Program-made: the position numbers and the translations under genes
The notes under the pieces: generated by a model
The model's input: only the letters and a program-made list of their open reading frames with translations
What the model was told of the DNA's origin: nothing
Database searches by the model: none
From: Anisus vortex
Lineage: Eukaryota > Mollusca > Gastropoda > Planorbidae
Assembly (NCBI GenBank): GCA_949126835.1
Contig: OX421495.1
Location: forward strand, 4,790,011-4,854,010
DNA: 64,000 nt
Reading direction: 5' to 3'
Part shown: positions 11,512-22,270 of the stretch, piece after piece
Numbering within the stretch: the first letter of the stretch is position 1
Layout: each line of letters opens with the position of its first letter

Positions 11512-11900
11512 TACGGTACATGGTTTGTTTCACAGCTAACACTTAGTTATTGACAACTTCGTTTATATGCAGGTATTTTTATCTCTTTTTTTTTATCTTG
11601 CAAGTACTCTCCTTGAGTTAAAAATAAATATTAAAGAAACAAACAGCTTTAGTGTCGTCTCGTGGAGAAAAAAAATCAGCCTAAACATAGCAGTTTCCTG
11701 CCCACGTGACCAGAAAAATATCTATGTTTTAGTCTTGTGTTGTTGTGAGTCTAGTATTGACATATTTTCGAAGTAATTAAAACATGTACCAAACATTAGG
11801 CTTCATATACAACTAAAATGCTATCTCACATTAGTTAGACCTATACTAGAATGGACCCTTCAACTAAAGAAAACATTTAAAATTAGAACTAATTCAGAAA
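11512..11900. other. Gene-free spacer
   Basis: No gene or named repeat recognised. A short plus-strand frame has no domain. Confidence 0.35.
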
Positions 11901-11904
11901 TGAG

Positions 11905-12345
11905 TTGCAAGGTTCGTTGCTAGCATATATTCACAACTGACAAGAGTAACACCAATAGTTAAATCACTAAACCTAGAAACACCAGAGGACAGAAAGGCAA
12001 AGAGTAAAGTAGTAATGATAATACATATAAGGCATTAAAATCTAATTTAGAAATACATCACAAAGACAATCTGTCACAATGCTCAGATAAACATAAGGAC
12101 AAAAAAACACATTCCCTATCCCTTATGCGAGAACAAATGCATATAAGTACTCTTTCTTCTCTAGTGGCATCCAGTCATGGAATGGGTTGTTTGAAACGAA
12201 CCAAGATACCAGTAACCGACATCATTTAAAACACTAATCAAAATGCAAGACTAGACTCTAACCACGGATGTGCGTAGGACGCAATAATCTTCTTTATAGA
12301 AGGAGCGTCTGTAATGTATACTATAAGTCTTATGTGACTGTGAGT
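11905..12345 (+). mobile_element. LINE 3' end, degenerate ORF2 C-terminus
   Basis: The plus strand translates in interrupted frames to ARFVASIYSQLTRVTPIV...LNLETPEDRKAKSK, then YARTNAYKYSFFPSGIQ-like sequence with a WNG motif. This is the typical end of a LINE ORF2 (an A-R-F-V block, an R-R/K block and a SFFP.xIR.WNxLP block). The 3' tail is GACGCAATAATCTTC...GAAGGAGCGTCTGTAATGTA. Stops interrupt it. Sister copies: 19890, 48725, 56725 (reverse), 58368 (reverse). Confidence 0.8.
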
Positions 12346-12439
12346 CTAGATAACGTATGAGTTGCTGTCACATAATTATGCCTTTTGTTATTGTGTTTTA
12401 TTTATACGTATGTATACATATTTTTAAAAGTTAATATAC

Positions 12440-12665
12440 CCCCCCTGCAAAAATCTCGATGGGTGTATCTGAGTCTACCCAGCTCTGACGGGTACCTGAC
12501 CGTAGTTGGGGTAAAGTAAAGGCGGCTGTGCATAGGTGCTGGCCACACAATCACCTAGTAGCCTATGTGGTGGCCACAGAAACTGGATAAACGCGGCTTC
12601 ACCGGCCCTAGGGATCCATTTCGTCCGACGGGTACTTTACTGCAACGGTCTAATGGCCATTTAGG
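12440..12665 (+). mobile_element. SINE-A copy, 5'-truncated
   Basis: The SINE-A body is present: GAGTCTACCCAGCTCTGA, GGTACCTGAC, TTGGGGTAAAGTAAAGGCGG, GTGGCCACAGAAACTGG and GACGGGTACTTTAC. The tRNA-related head is missing. Confidence 0.85.
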
Positions 12666-12689
12666 TTTATGTTTCAGCCTTAACAATTA

Positions 12690-12955
12690 TTCAATTAAAA
12701 AAATGACGTCTATCATTAAAATGACGTCTATCATTAAAGTGACGTCACTTCGACCGGTTACTGGTTACCGAACACACACAAATATAATAGTTAAGTGTTA
12801 ATCTTGAATGATTGGCCTACTACAAAAGACACATACAGGAACAAGCCAATTCAACAGACGTATGTATAGAGGTAGGTTTTGTAAGACGTAACAGTTTATA
12901 GAATATAACAACTCAACTAGTTTATAGAATATAACAACTCAACTATAGGACGATT
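12690..12955. repeat. Two small tandem duplications
   Basis: At about 12700-12745 AAAATGACGTCTATCATT is repeated two to three times. At about 12895-12947 a 26-27-bp unit (AGTTTATAGAATATAACAAC...) occurs twice in tandem. Confidence 0.8.
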
Positions 12956-13805
12956 TGTACAAATCTAAAATAACTCATAAACGAAGATTATAAAAACGTC
13001 AAAGCGGCAATTAGTCAATAAATATATGTTGTATCTCACATCCCTGATTCCCGCCCAAATAAATTATTTATACAATGGCTGCATATTATGTCACATGTCT
13101 GATTCTAAGCATATTGACAATTATCATAGTCCTTGATTTAAAAATATATAAAAAAGAATCCGTACTGGAAAAAAAAACGGGGGAAAATGCATAACTTAGC
13201 ATTAAAAGCTAATTAAAAAGAAATATTACTCCAAGTTCTAAATGTTTTGTTTACATCCTGTGATATGAAATGTTTCAACGAGTTCGAGCCTCTTCAAGCT
13301 TTTAATTATCGTATGAGCATTGGTGGGGGAGGGGGGGCCTGAGAACAATTAATCGTTTACCTTTATATGTGATTAATACCAAGAATCAACCGCTAAACAG
13401 CCGGAACGAAGGGCTGCATCCTCGCACGTGCAGTACACACCACCAATAAACACAACACCAAAAGTGCATGAAAAGCCTGGGAAACCACAACAATCGGACG
13501 GAACCGGAGCTTGGTTAAAAGATGGCAGCGAGGCGATATTGATTTTACTAGCCCACTCGCAGTGCACGAGGGGAGGGTTGGGAGGTGGGATTATTGCCAG
13601 ATAGTGAAACGAGGTGTAAAAGGGCGGTGGGGGTGACACTGTTGTCGAAGGTCACAGTGACAGGAGCTGGCGAAAGAGCCGCGGCGCCAAGTTACGGCCC
13701 GCAAGCGACTGATGGGTTATAAAAAAAAACAAAAAACATTCTAAAACGGAAGCTCACGGGGTGAGATCTGGCTTTTAGCTTAGGTCAGCAACACTTTGAT
13801 GAAGG
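12956..13805. other. Gene-free spacer
   Basis: No gene is supported. The region around 13370-13640 is GC-richer, with an open minus-strand frame of 88 aa that has no recognisable domain. Confidence 0.35.
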
Positions 13806-14043
13806 GATAGAATCAGGGCTGCGGAGTCGGTAGATAAATGTTCCGACTCCGACTCCTCATTTTCTTTTACTTCCGACTCCGACTCCGACTCCCCGACTCC
13901 TCTGTACTAATATGCGAATGTATTTTGTACATTCCTTGAAGGAAAGAAAGGCAACATACATCTACATGTCATTACTACAGGACTACTGGCTGGGATTTAC
14001 TGTATTTAATTTTAAATATTCACGGGCCCCCTAACAGCAGAAC

Positions 14044-14566
14044 TAGGGATGTTAAAACCGGTTATCGGTTCTACAAAACCGGTTGAAAATCGGATTTCGG
14101 TTTCCCCCTCCCCCCACCCGCGCAATGTCACAAGTCACATGCCGGAACAGCCAAATGTGCGTAGTTTTGTAGGTATATTTGAAAAATACTTCAAACTTAA
14201 TTAATTAGTGTTTGCAGGGCATTCAGGGGGTTGATTTGTATGAATACAATATGATTTTGTACTCTTTACAATAAAATTCTGTAGAACTAAAAAAATCTGG
14301 GCTAATTGATTAAAACCGATAATAGCTTTCAATTTTTCAATAGTGATAATCAAATTACCGATTATCGTTGACCATAATATTAAGAAGCATTTGAAGAGGC
14401 ATATATTTATGATAACTTGTAAAAAATATGTTGAAAGAGAATCGAAAGAATATGTATTTAATAGTGCCGTTAATAATAAAGCACAGACGCGGTGTTTTGA
14501 AAATGAAAACCGGTTTTCGGTTTCAAAACCGGAATCCGGTATTCCGGTTTTCGTTTAACATCCCTA
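14044..14566. mobile_element. Nested hAT-type MITE, 8-bp TSD
   Basis: Starts TAGGGATGTTAAAA and ends TTTAACATCCCTA. Subterminal motifs of the AACCGGTTTTCGGTTT kind face each other. Exact 8-bp duplication AGCAGAAC at 14036-14043 and 14567-14574. It lies inside the 13814-15583 element, so it inserted later. Confidence 0.9.
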
Positions 14567-14605
14567 AGCAGAACACAACACTATGAAAAGTATAAATATT
14601 GCCAC

Positions 14606-14937
14606 CAGGGCCGTATTTAAAATTGTGGGGGCCGTGTTCCTAAATTTATGTGGGGCCCCTCGTGGTCTGCCTTCCACATAGGGCCTACCTCAGAAAAGGG
14701 CCGTTAATTCATATTACATTCTGTACAATCATACATTTTATGTTGCACGTAGCTTGGTTGAACTGTAGCGCTTTAAATTGTATGGGAATAAATGAATTTT
14801 ATTTTACATTTTCAACGAAATATGTGGATGTCACTAAAACATTTCTTTTTGGGATGTGTGGGGGCCCCTTTTGTGTGGGGGCCCCTGTTCCAATGGCACA
14901 TGTGGAACATGCCTAAATACGCCACTGATTGCCGCTC
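14606..14937. mobile_element. Second nested hAT-type MITE
   Basis: Starts CAGGGCCGTATTTAA and ends TAAATACGCCACTG, with GGGGGCCCCT blocks inside both ends. Flanks ATTGCCAC (14598-14605) and ATTGCCGC (14938-14945) match at 7 of 8, an ageing target duplication. Also inside the outer hAT element. Confidence 0.85.
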
Positions 14938-15689
14938 CTAATTGTGCGTTGTGTGCGTAGCGCATTTATAAGTCGAAAAGGCGGCATTTTTTTTGTAGGC
15001 CTATTGAACGCAAATTACATTATGGAAAGAATCGTAAATATGTAGAAGCCTCTCTAGGCCTCTTATAAAGGTATGCTTGTACACTAGTAGCTTAAGATGC
15101 GTTTTATTTAGGACCTATGGCCTAGGCCTATAGCCTACTAAGGCAGTGTTTAGCATTCAGAGAAAACCGCGCGTCCCATGTCCTAGCCTTTGAAATCATT
15201 ACAAACAATGTTAATGGTAATTAGTAATTTGGGCACTTGTATAGCGTCATCAATACCAGCGCCGTGCAGACTATATGACGCCCAGTCTAATGAGGCATTT
15301 CAAATTAGTTCAAAAGACTTTTTTTTTTGTGTCGACCCGCTATAGTATGACAATAGGGATAGGATCTTGAGGGATGGGGACTTAGAGGAAGAAACAGATA
15401 CTTTACTTTCTCATCACAAATGTATGTAGGCCTATTGATCGGTTGTTTAAAATAAATGAAGCCCTGTCTTTTTCCAATCTAAATTTAGTAGGAGTCGGAG
15501 TCGGTGCATTTTTTGCCGACTCCGACTCCAGGTACCCAAATTTCCTCCGACTCCGACTCCTCGACTCCGACTCCACAGCCCTGGATAGAATGGGTGTCTG
15601 TGGAGAAGCAACAAAGGCTATCTGTTGGTTTGAGTTTGAATCACATTATCTTATAAGTTTACAGATGTTCCTTCTAGATCGAAGATTAA

Positions 15690-15800
15690 TACGTCCACTA
15701 GGCCCAAAACTCTTGCAGGGCGGCAGAGATCGGTCGGCGGAAGGAATAGAGCCCGCGACGTTGACAGTTCGGTGAGCTAACCGCAGGACCACAAGTGACA
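15690..15800 (-). mobile_element. SINE-B copy, partial
   Basis: Reverse-complement SINE-B: CCCAAAACTCTTGCAGGGCG, GCGGAAGGAATAGAGCCCGC, TTGACAGTTCGGTGAGCTAA and CCGCAGGACCAC. Confidence 0.75.
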
Positions 15801-15847
15801 GAGTGGTATATCCTAGCTTTGACTCAAAGACTGCTACACTGTAACCA

Positions 15848-15930
15848 AGAGGTCGGCAACCTACAGTAAGCGTGCCATACTTGGCAGGCAGAGTGATATT
15901 TGTTGGCACGCGGAAGACCTCTCGAAAAAG
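15848..15930 (+). mobile_element. hAT-type MITE end (TTGGCACGCAGA family)
   Basis: GAGGTCGGCAACCTACAGTA, then CGTGCCATACTTGGCAGGCA and TTGGCACGCGGAAGACCTC, matching the end at 5053 and the copies at 35479-35688 and 58810. The other end is not identified. Confidence 0.65.
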
Positions 15931-17412
15931 CACTTTAAGACTCTTCTACCAGAAATTGAGTAGTATAACAGGATGGCTATTTATTAAGTTGATGGTACGT
16001 CTAATGTGTTTGATATCCTACTTTGGAACACTATTATCAAAAGGTTGCCAACCTCTGCTGTAACTGATGCGCTGGTGAGAAGGAATAAAGCTTTTAGAAC
16101 CTGCAATATTATAAGCTATAAATCCCAGCGGAAGATGTCTCTTCTCTATTGGAATCAAACCAAGAACAGAGGGTACATGGGATTAAATATTAGGGATATG
16201 ACGTAATTAATAAAGAATGGGGAATGTAGCAATATAGACCCTGTCAGCACCTTAGGCTACAAAGGTATTTTTCTGACACATTTTTAATAGACGATATGAC
16301 ATCTGTTATCCTCCTTAAAATGCCTTCCACGTGCGTGTCTGAGGTTCATTGCACTGCCGAGAAGCCCAAGCCTCGGTGGGGAGGAAGCAATGAGCACAAC
16401 AGACCCTCTCAAACCCACCATGGAGCCTGGATGTCCAGACATATAGTCTGGTTTTTGTGCTACCGGGTGACAGTGCAAGTATACGAGCGAGCCACCATAA
16501 TGATCCGAGGACAAATCCGCAGGTGGGGAGTGAAATGTCGTGCATGTACTGAGGAGACTGTACCCTATGTTAGGTGACACACCTTATTGGCGTACAGTGG
16601 GGTGGCTGGTCTCGGACATGATCTTTGTGCCCCCCCTGACCTTGATCCACCCCTTTACATCGTTATGCCCTGGACTAATTAGCCGGAAGGCTCACTTGTT
16701 TTTTTATAGCAAGTTTTAAAAACAATATTCATCAGATGAAACTCATCTGGTAGAACAGATATTTCCAAAAATTCAGCAAAGGCAAAAATGAAATAAATAA
16801 CAATTGCTAACATTGAAATTGAAAACAACGAATTCTTAACAGTCAGAAGCAGTAAAATATTGGAAGGCCCAGCAGTGGGTATTGTTGGTAGCCTATAATA
16901 AACAAGATAGTTGAACAGTAGCTGTAAATGTACATCTTGACTGTATTCATTTAAATGATAAATGTTTTTATGAATCTATAATACCAAATGCTACCTGCAA
17001 TGGCACCTATCTAATTATCTACAGTGTTTGTTTACATTTATTATCAAGCTGCCATGTGTTTAAGTTAAGAAACTGTGGCGAGTTAAAGTCATATCTTTTC
17101 TTAAAATTGATATTTGAGCTGATAAAAAAATGCACTTGTTTTGTCATCTAATGTTTTTTGTTGTTTTGTAATTCAATTTTAAGTGTAGGCCTATTTGTTT
17201 TTGTAAATTTTTGAAAATAGATAAAATATAAAGTAAAAGGCTATAATTTAAGGCTGGCTACTATATTAAGAATATTGACATATTAAATAATTTAATGAAA
17301 AGGCATGAGCCTATAGTAAAGCACAGTATAGACCTTAGCCTAGGCCTATAGTTAAGGCCGTTATAGGCCCTATCTATTATACAAATTTTATTTAGAGGCC
17401 ACTTAGATTTTA
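15931..17412. other. Gene-free region
   Basis: Overlapping frames of 63-98 aa on both strands at 15872-16580 have no domain I recognise and no splice pattern I trust. 16290-16680 is GC-richer than its surroundings and may be an old repeat. The rest is AT-rich. Confidence 0.35.
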
Positions 17413-17690
17413 TGGGTCACGGTGGACGAGCATCAGCGTGTTTGACTTTTGGGTTCAAATCCTGGTGCAGGCTAGGATTTTTTCCCGGGACTTGAGGGTG
17501 TCCCTGAGTCTACCCAGCTCTGATGGGTACCTGACATTAGTTGGGGTAAAGTAAAGGCAGCTGGGCATTGTGCTGAGCACTTGACACATCCCCTAGTACG
17601 CCATGGCCACAGAAACTGGTGAACTCTACTTCACCAGCCCTATATTCAGTTTGGTCCGAAGGGTACTCTACTTTTACCATTAAAATAAAA
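17413..17690 (+). mobile_element. SINE-A copy, near full length
   Basis: Most complete forward copy. The tRNA-like head GGGTCACGGTGGACGAGCAT has a B-box-like GGGTTCAAATCCTGG. The body carries CTGAGTCTACCCAGCTCTGA, GTTGGGGTAAAGTAAAGGCA and CCATGGCCACAGAAACTGG. It ends GGGTACTCTACTTTTA and an A-rich tail. Confidence 0.88.
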
Positions 17691-17814
17691 TAAAATGTTA
17701 ATGCACAAATAAAAAAGATTAAAAGGGTCATTAGTTATTAGCATATATCATATGGCTCATACTCATATCATACTCATATGCATACTATCTACCATACGCA
17801 ACAAGAAATATATC

Positions 17815-18063
17815 GTCAAGACTTCAGTCAGCCAGAATACAACAGATGACTACCAATGAACTTTTTCTTGCATGATAAATTGTGTGATTGTGTGTGCGCT
17901 TGTCTATTTTTATAAGTGTATTTCTGTGCTTGTATACAAATTACAAATAATTCTTTCATTTTGTTTAAAATATGCTGAAGGACAAAACATCTGTAATCAA
18001 GACAAATTTACATTTGTTTGGAGTTTGGATCAATAAAGAAATCTTATCTTGTCTTATCTTATA
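17815..18063 (+). mobile_element. LINE-like 3' tail with TCTTA repeats
   Basis: It contains CAGCCAGAATACAACAG, CTTTTTCTTGCATGATAAAT and TTTGGATCAATAAAGAAATC, then TTATCTTGTCTTATCTT. Related copies lie at 38310-38482 and 39065-39318. The uniform end in short tandem repeats suggests a 5'-truncated non-LTR element. Confidence 0.65.
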
Positions 18064-18476
18064 GATTATAGGCCTAAATAAATATAAACTATAAACAATT
18101 AACAATTTCAATTAGGCCTACAACAACTACAATAATGAAACGTTAAAGATGACCAAGACTTGGGCAAGGCCGCAAGACCAAGTGACAAAGCCAACAAAAT
18201 TCTACAACAAAATCTGCTGGCAATCGTAAATCATGACTAGTATCATTATCATGACATGGGCAAAAATCATGATTAAATTGATTATCATGGCATAGGGGCC
18301 TAATGATAATATAAAGGCCTAATATATATTTTTTTTAATGAATGTGAAATCATGTGACCGTGACAATATAAAAAGTAGCCTACACTAACAATCTAGAATT
18401 TTAGAATAAATAAACATTTATTTAGAATCAGTTCAAGTTCAACGTTTGTCAAACTCAACATATTTATTAGATGGCT
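18064..18476. other. Gene-free spacer
   Basis: AT-rich, no gene or named repeat seen. Confidence 0.4.
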
Positions 18477-18769
18477 GCCGCTATTCGGACCCGGGTCCCT
18501 TTAGCATGAAATTGCTATTCGGACCCGGCTTCAGTCAGAATTCCTTAAAACTCATAGAAAACATCAAAAAAGAGGGAAACAAACACAAAAAATGTTTGTT
18601 TTACCATATATATTATAAGAAGTAGCACAGAAAACACCAAATCTATCCCTATCCTTTATAACCTAACAGATACTAACTATTACCAAAAATACTACAAATC
18701 CATCCCTAACCTATATAAACTAACCGATACTAATATTTATCACTAAGTCTACCGGGTCCGAATAGCCAC
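18477..18769 (+). mobile_element. MITE with ATTCGGACCCGG ends, copy 1
   Basis: The left end GCCGCTATTCGGACCCGG and right end CCGGGTCCGAATAGCCAC are inverted at 16 of 18 positions. A second copy in the opposite orientation lies at 20719-21029, sharing the internal CAGTCAGAATTCCTTAAAAC and GAGGGAAACAAACAC blocks. No coding capacity. Target duplication not clear. Confidence 0.8.
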
Positions 18770-19889
18770 TTCGTTATTTAGATCTATATCTAGGTCTTTA
18801 GAAAAAGACCTGTATGTGGTAATCGACATTAACAAATAAAAGATGAATGGGGTAATAATAATACTTACATTTAAGTATACTTCAATTTCTGTCTAGTCTA
18901 AGTAGATTCTAATTCTATAAGCCGAATCAAAACAACTTGTTTACAAAAAATTAACGGAACGGAATTTATGCGAATACTTTTTAGTTATTTCAATTTGTCA
19001 GCGGAAGTAACAGAAAAAAAAATCACTGAATTTATATATGGGTCAGTGCTGACTGAGACCATAAAAGCTTGTTTGGGCTTCTTTTCATGGTCATTTGCTT
19101 TTTTCTTTTTGACATGTTTTATTTTGGGTCTTTTTTAGTTTTCAAGCTGATTTTATTTTGTTTCTATTATAATCAATAAACTTTTGAGAAAATCAATAAA
19201 TTTGACATGATTTTGATTTTAAAAATACAATTTATTTGTTAATGTGAAGTTTTTGGCTTCGCTTTGTGGACTTCGGCTTGTTTTCCTGACAAAACTGAGA
19301 CACATTTAAAAAGTATGATCATTGTGATCATAAACATTGGAAATATTTGGTAAACAACTGGGTTGTCCCAGCCAGTCTTGGACAAAAGACCGTGTGCCGG
19401 CGATATTATTTTATAGGCCGAGGTTAAAGTATTCCCTGCTGCTTGTGGTATCCCCTGACCCCAGGTGGTCTTAAAGTTAGTTTTTTTCTAAATTATGTAA
19501 ACTGTAAAGTAAATGGAATTGGTCAGTTGCTCTTTTACTTTTACTAGACTAGCTACTTTGGGTAGAGCCCTAGACTATTGACTATTACTATTAGCCTACT
19601 ATTAATACTGAACTATTACTACTATACTAAACTATTACTAATACTAATAGTATTACATTAGTTATTAGTATTAGGCCTACTAGTTACTAGTATTACTAGT
19701 TATTAGTATTAGTATAGTATACTGTATAGTAATACTTAATACTGTATAGATATTATAATTAGGAATTAGGCTACTAAGACTAAGGCTACTTTTAACTTTA
19801 GGCCTTTAGTGCCCTTTAGGCTTTAGTTTAGTCACTTTAGGCCTTAGGCCTAAGCCGCTAAGCCTTAACTGAAACATAATAAAATAAAG
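18770..19889. other. Gene-free, partly low-complexity
   Basis: No gene. About 19555-19760 is low-complexity built from ACTATT/TAGTATTA steps. Confidence 0.5.
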
Positions 19890-20232
19890 AAAAAAACTTT
19901 CCTTATCCCTTTCCTTATGAGTTATGTTATAAATGAGTATGGCAGTATGACTTATGAGTCTTATCAGTCTTATGATTATGAGTTTATAAGAGAACAAATG
20001 CAAGTGGCATTCGGCATTCAGGCATGGAATGGGTTGCCTGCTATGGACAAACCAGGAAAACCAGTAACTTAACATCATTTAAAACATTAGGCTTAGGCCT
20101 AATAAAAATGCAAGACTAGACTCAGACCACAGACGAGCGTGTAGGACGCAATAATGTGAATAATCTTATTTATCTTATTTATATTTAGCTATTAGAAGTA
20201 GTGTCTGTTATGTATAAGATAAGACTTGATGG
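19890..20232 (+). mobile_element. LINE 3' end, degenerate
   Basis: Same LINE family as at 11905: GAGAACAAATGCAAGTGGCA, GGCATGGAATGGGTTGCCTG, AAAACCAGTAACTTAACATC, ATGCAAGACTAGACTC, GTAGGACGCAATAAT and GTGTCTGTTATGTATAAGAT. Internal expansions of TTATGAGT type interrupt the reading frame and the tail hairpin. Confidence 0.75.
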
Positions 20233-20254
20233 CATGGACACATGGTCTTATGGA

Positions 20255-20636
20255 CAGGGTTCTCACACAGTCTGGAAAAGTCTGGAATTTCAAAAAAACA
20301 AATCAAGGCCTGGACAACCTTGAATATTGACATTTTAGCCTGGAAAAATAGCCTGTCAGCCTGGAAATTTATCTAAATCTATATTTATATCTAAATTTAT
20401 TATAAAAATGAAGGTCAGACAAAAAACACCAATCCCATTTTTATACGCCATAATGCCCACTGGCCGAGCCTTAGATTAATACCTCATTCACGCAATATTT
20501 AGGTCACTTAGGGGGAGGAGGCTTGTGGCCATTTTCCAAACAATGTGTCCCAGCAGCCTGGAATTTGGCTCTTATAGCCTTGAAATAGTCTGGAAACAGC
20601 CTTGAATTTTATTTTATTTTTAAAGTGAGAACCCTG
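20255..20636. mobile_element. MITE with CAGGGTTCTCAC ends
   Basis: Starts CAGGGTTCTCACACAGTCTG and ends AAAGTGAGAACCCTG, inverted over 12 bp. The hexamer TATGGA flanks both sides (20249-20254 and 20637-20642). The interior repeats AGCCTGGAA/AGTCTGGAA motifs. hAT-like by terminus; the visible duplication is only 6 bp. Confidence 0.75.
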
Positions 20637-20718
20637 TATGGAGTGGAATGAATTGTAAACACCTAGGCCTAATTGCCTAATTGTAACAGTCCTAATTAAG
20701 TGTTATAATCTAAACGAA

Positions 20719-21029
20719 GTGGCTATTCGGACCTGATAGACTAAGTGATAAATAGTTAGTATCGGTTAGTTTATAGGTATAGGCCTATAGGTTAGGGATG
20801 GCTTTGTAGTATTTTTGGTAATAGTTAGTATCGGTTAGGTTATAAAGGATGGGATAGATTTGGAGTTTTCTGTGCTACTTCTTATAATATATATTATATA
20901 TGGTAAAACAACTATATTTTGTGTTTGTTTCCCTCTTTTTTGATGTTTTCTATGAGTTTTAAGGAATTCTGACTGAAGCTGGGTCCAAATAGCCATTTCA
21001 TGCTAAGGGACCCGGGTCCGAATAGCGGC
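20719..21029 (-). mobile_element. MITE with ATTCGGACCCGG ends, copy 2 (inverted)
   Basis: Reverse-complement partner of 18477-18769: GTGGCTATTCGGACCTGATA at its left, GACCCGGGTCCGAATAGCGG at its right. The inner sequence (GTTAGTATCGGTTAG, GGTTAGGGATGG) also mirrors copy 1. Confidence 0.8.
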
Positions 21030-21171
21030 AACCTAATCTAAATCTAAAGTAGGCCTACATATAATAATCACATAGGCCTATATTTGATATATATTATTCC
21101 AAAATATTATTACGACTATTAAGAATTTAGAGAAAGAAAAATATATTAATTTTAGTTTAGTAGTAGGCCTA

Positions 21172-22240
21172 CAGTTAACTAGCTCTGTGGACTTATTGAC
21201 TAGCTCTGTGGAACTGTGGATTTATTGATTAGCTCTGTGGACTTATTGACTAGCTCTGTGGACTTATTGACTAGCTCTGTGGACTTATTGACTAGCTCTG
21301 TGGACTTATTGACTAGCTCTGTTGAACTGTGGATTTATTGATTAGCTCTGTGGACTTATTGACTAGCTCTGTGGACTTATTGACTAGCTCTGTGGATTTA
21401 TTGACTAGCTCTGTGGACTTATTGACTAGCTCTGTGGAACTGTGGATTTATTGACTAGCTCTGTGGACTTATTGACTAGCTCTGTGGACTTATTGACTAG
21501 CTCTGTGGAACTGTGGATTTATTGACTAGCTCTGTGGATTTATTGACTAGCTCTGTGGACTTATTGACTAGCTCTGTGGATTTATTGACTAGCTCTGTGG
21601 ATTTATTGACTAGCTCTGTGGACTTATTGACTAGCTCTGTGGACTTATTGACTAGCTCTGTGGATTTATTGACTAGCTCTGTGGACTTATTGACTAGCTC
21701 TGTGGATTTATTGACTAGCTCTGTGGATTTATTGACTAGCTCTGTGGATTTATTGACTAGCTCTGTGGACTTATTGACTAGCTCTGTGGAACTGTGGATT
21801 TATTGACTAGCTCTGTGGGTTTATTGACTAGCTCTGTGGACTTATTGACTAGCTCTGTGGATTTATTGACTAGCTCTGTGGATTTATTGACTAGCTCTGT
21901 GGACTTATTGACTAGCTCTGTGGATTTATTGACTAGCTCTGTGGATTTATTGACTAGCTCTGTGGACTTATTGATTAGCTCTGTGGATTTATTGACTAGC
22001 TCTGTGGACTTATTGATTAGCTCTGTGGAACTGTGGACTTATTGATTAGCTCTGTGGATTTATTGACTAGCTCTGTGGATTTATTGACTAGCTCTGTGGA
22101 CTTATTGATTAGCTCTGTGGATTTATTGACTAGCTCTGTGGACTTATTGATTAGCTCTGTGGAACTGTGGACTTATTGATTAGCTCTGTGGATTTATTGA
22201 CTAGCTCTGTGGACTTATTGATTAGCTCTGTGACTGTGGA
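21172..22240. repeat. 21-bp minisatellite before SNRNP48
   Basis: About 49 tandem units of ATTGACTAGCTCTGTGGACTT (21 bp) with C/T variation (GACTT/GATTT, GACTAG/GATTAG). A longer variant with an extra AACTGTGGA recurs at intervals. Because 21 is divisible by 3, a frame stays open as a run of DLLTSSV repeats, with no sign of being a gene. The array ends about 30 bp before the first SNRNP48 coding exon and, if the pyrimidine tract at 22247-22269 is a real 3' splice site, lies in the intron before it. Confidence 0.95.
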
Positions 22241-22270
22241 CTTCTTATTTATTTTTATTTTTTTTTTAGA

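Larger units (their letters stand above)
13814..15583. mobile_element. hAT-type element (outer), 8-bp TSD
   Basis: Ends are CAGGGCTGCGGAGTCGG and CCGACTCCACAGCCCTG, inverted at 16 of 17 positions, followed inward by repeated GACTCC/GGAGTC blocks. The flanking direct repeat GATAGAAT occurs at 13806-13813 and 15584-15591, exact over 8 bp. TIR beginning CAGGG plus an 8-bp TSD is diagnostic of hAT elements. It holds two further elements and no visible transposase. Confidence 0.93.

Noticed and set aside
16284..16580. Overlapping 76-98-aa frames on both strands
   Set aside because: No domain, no splice logic, equal openness on both strands; the region is merely GC-richer.
21513..22045. Long open frames of DLLTSSV repeats as a repetitive protein
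   Set aside because: They are produced by a 21-bp minisatellite whose period is divisible by 3. There is no start context, splice signal or non-repeat sequence.
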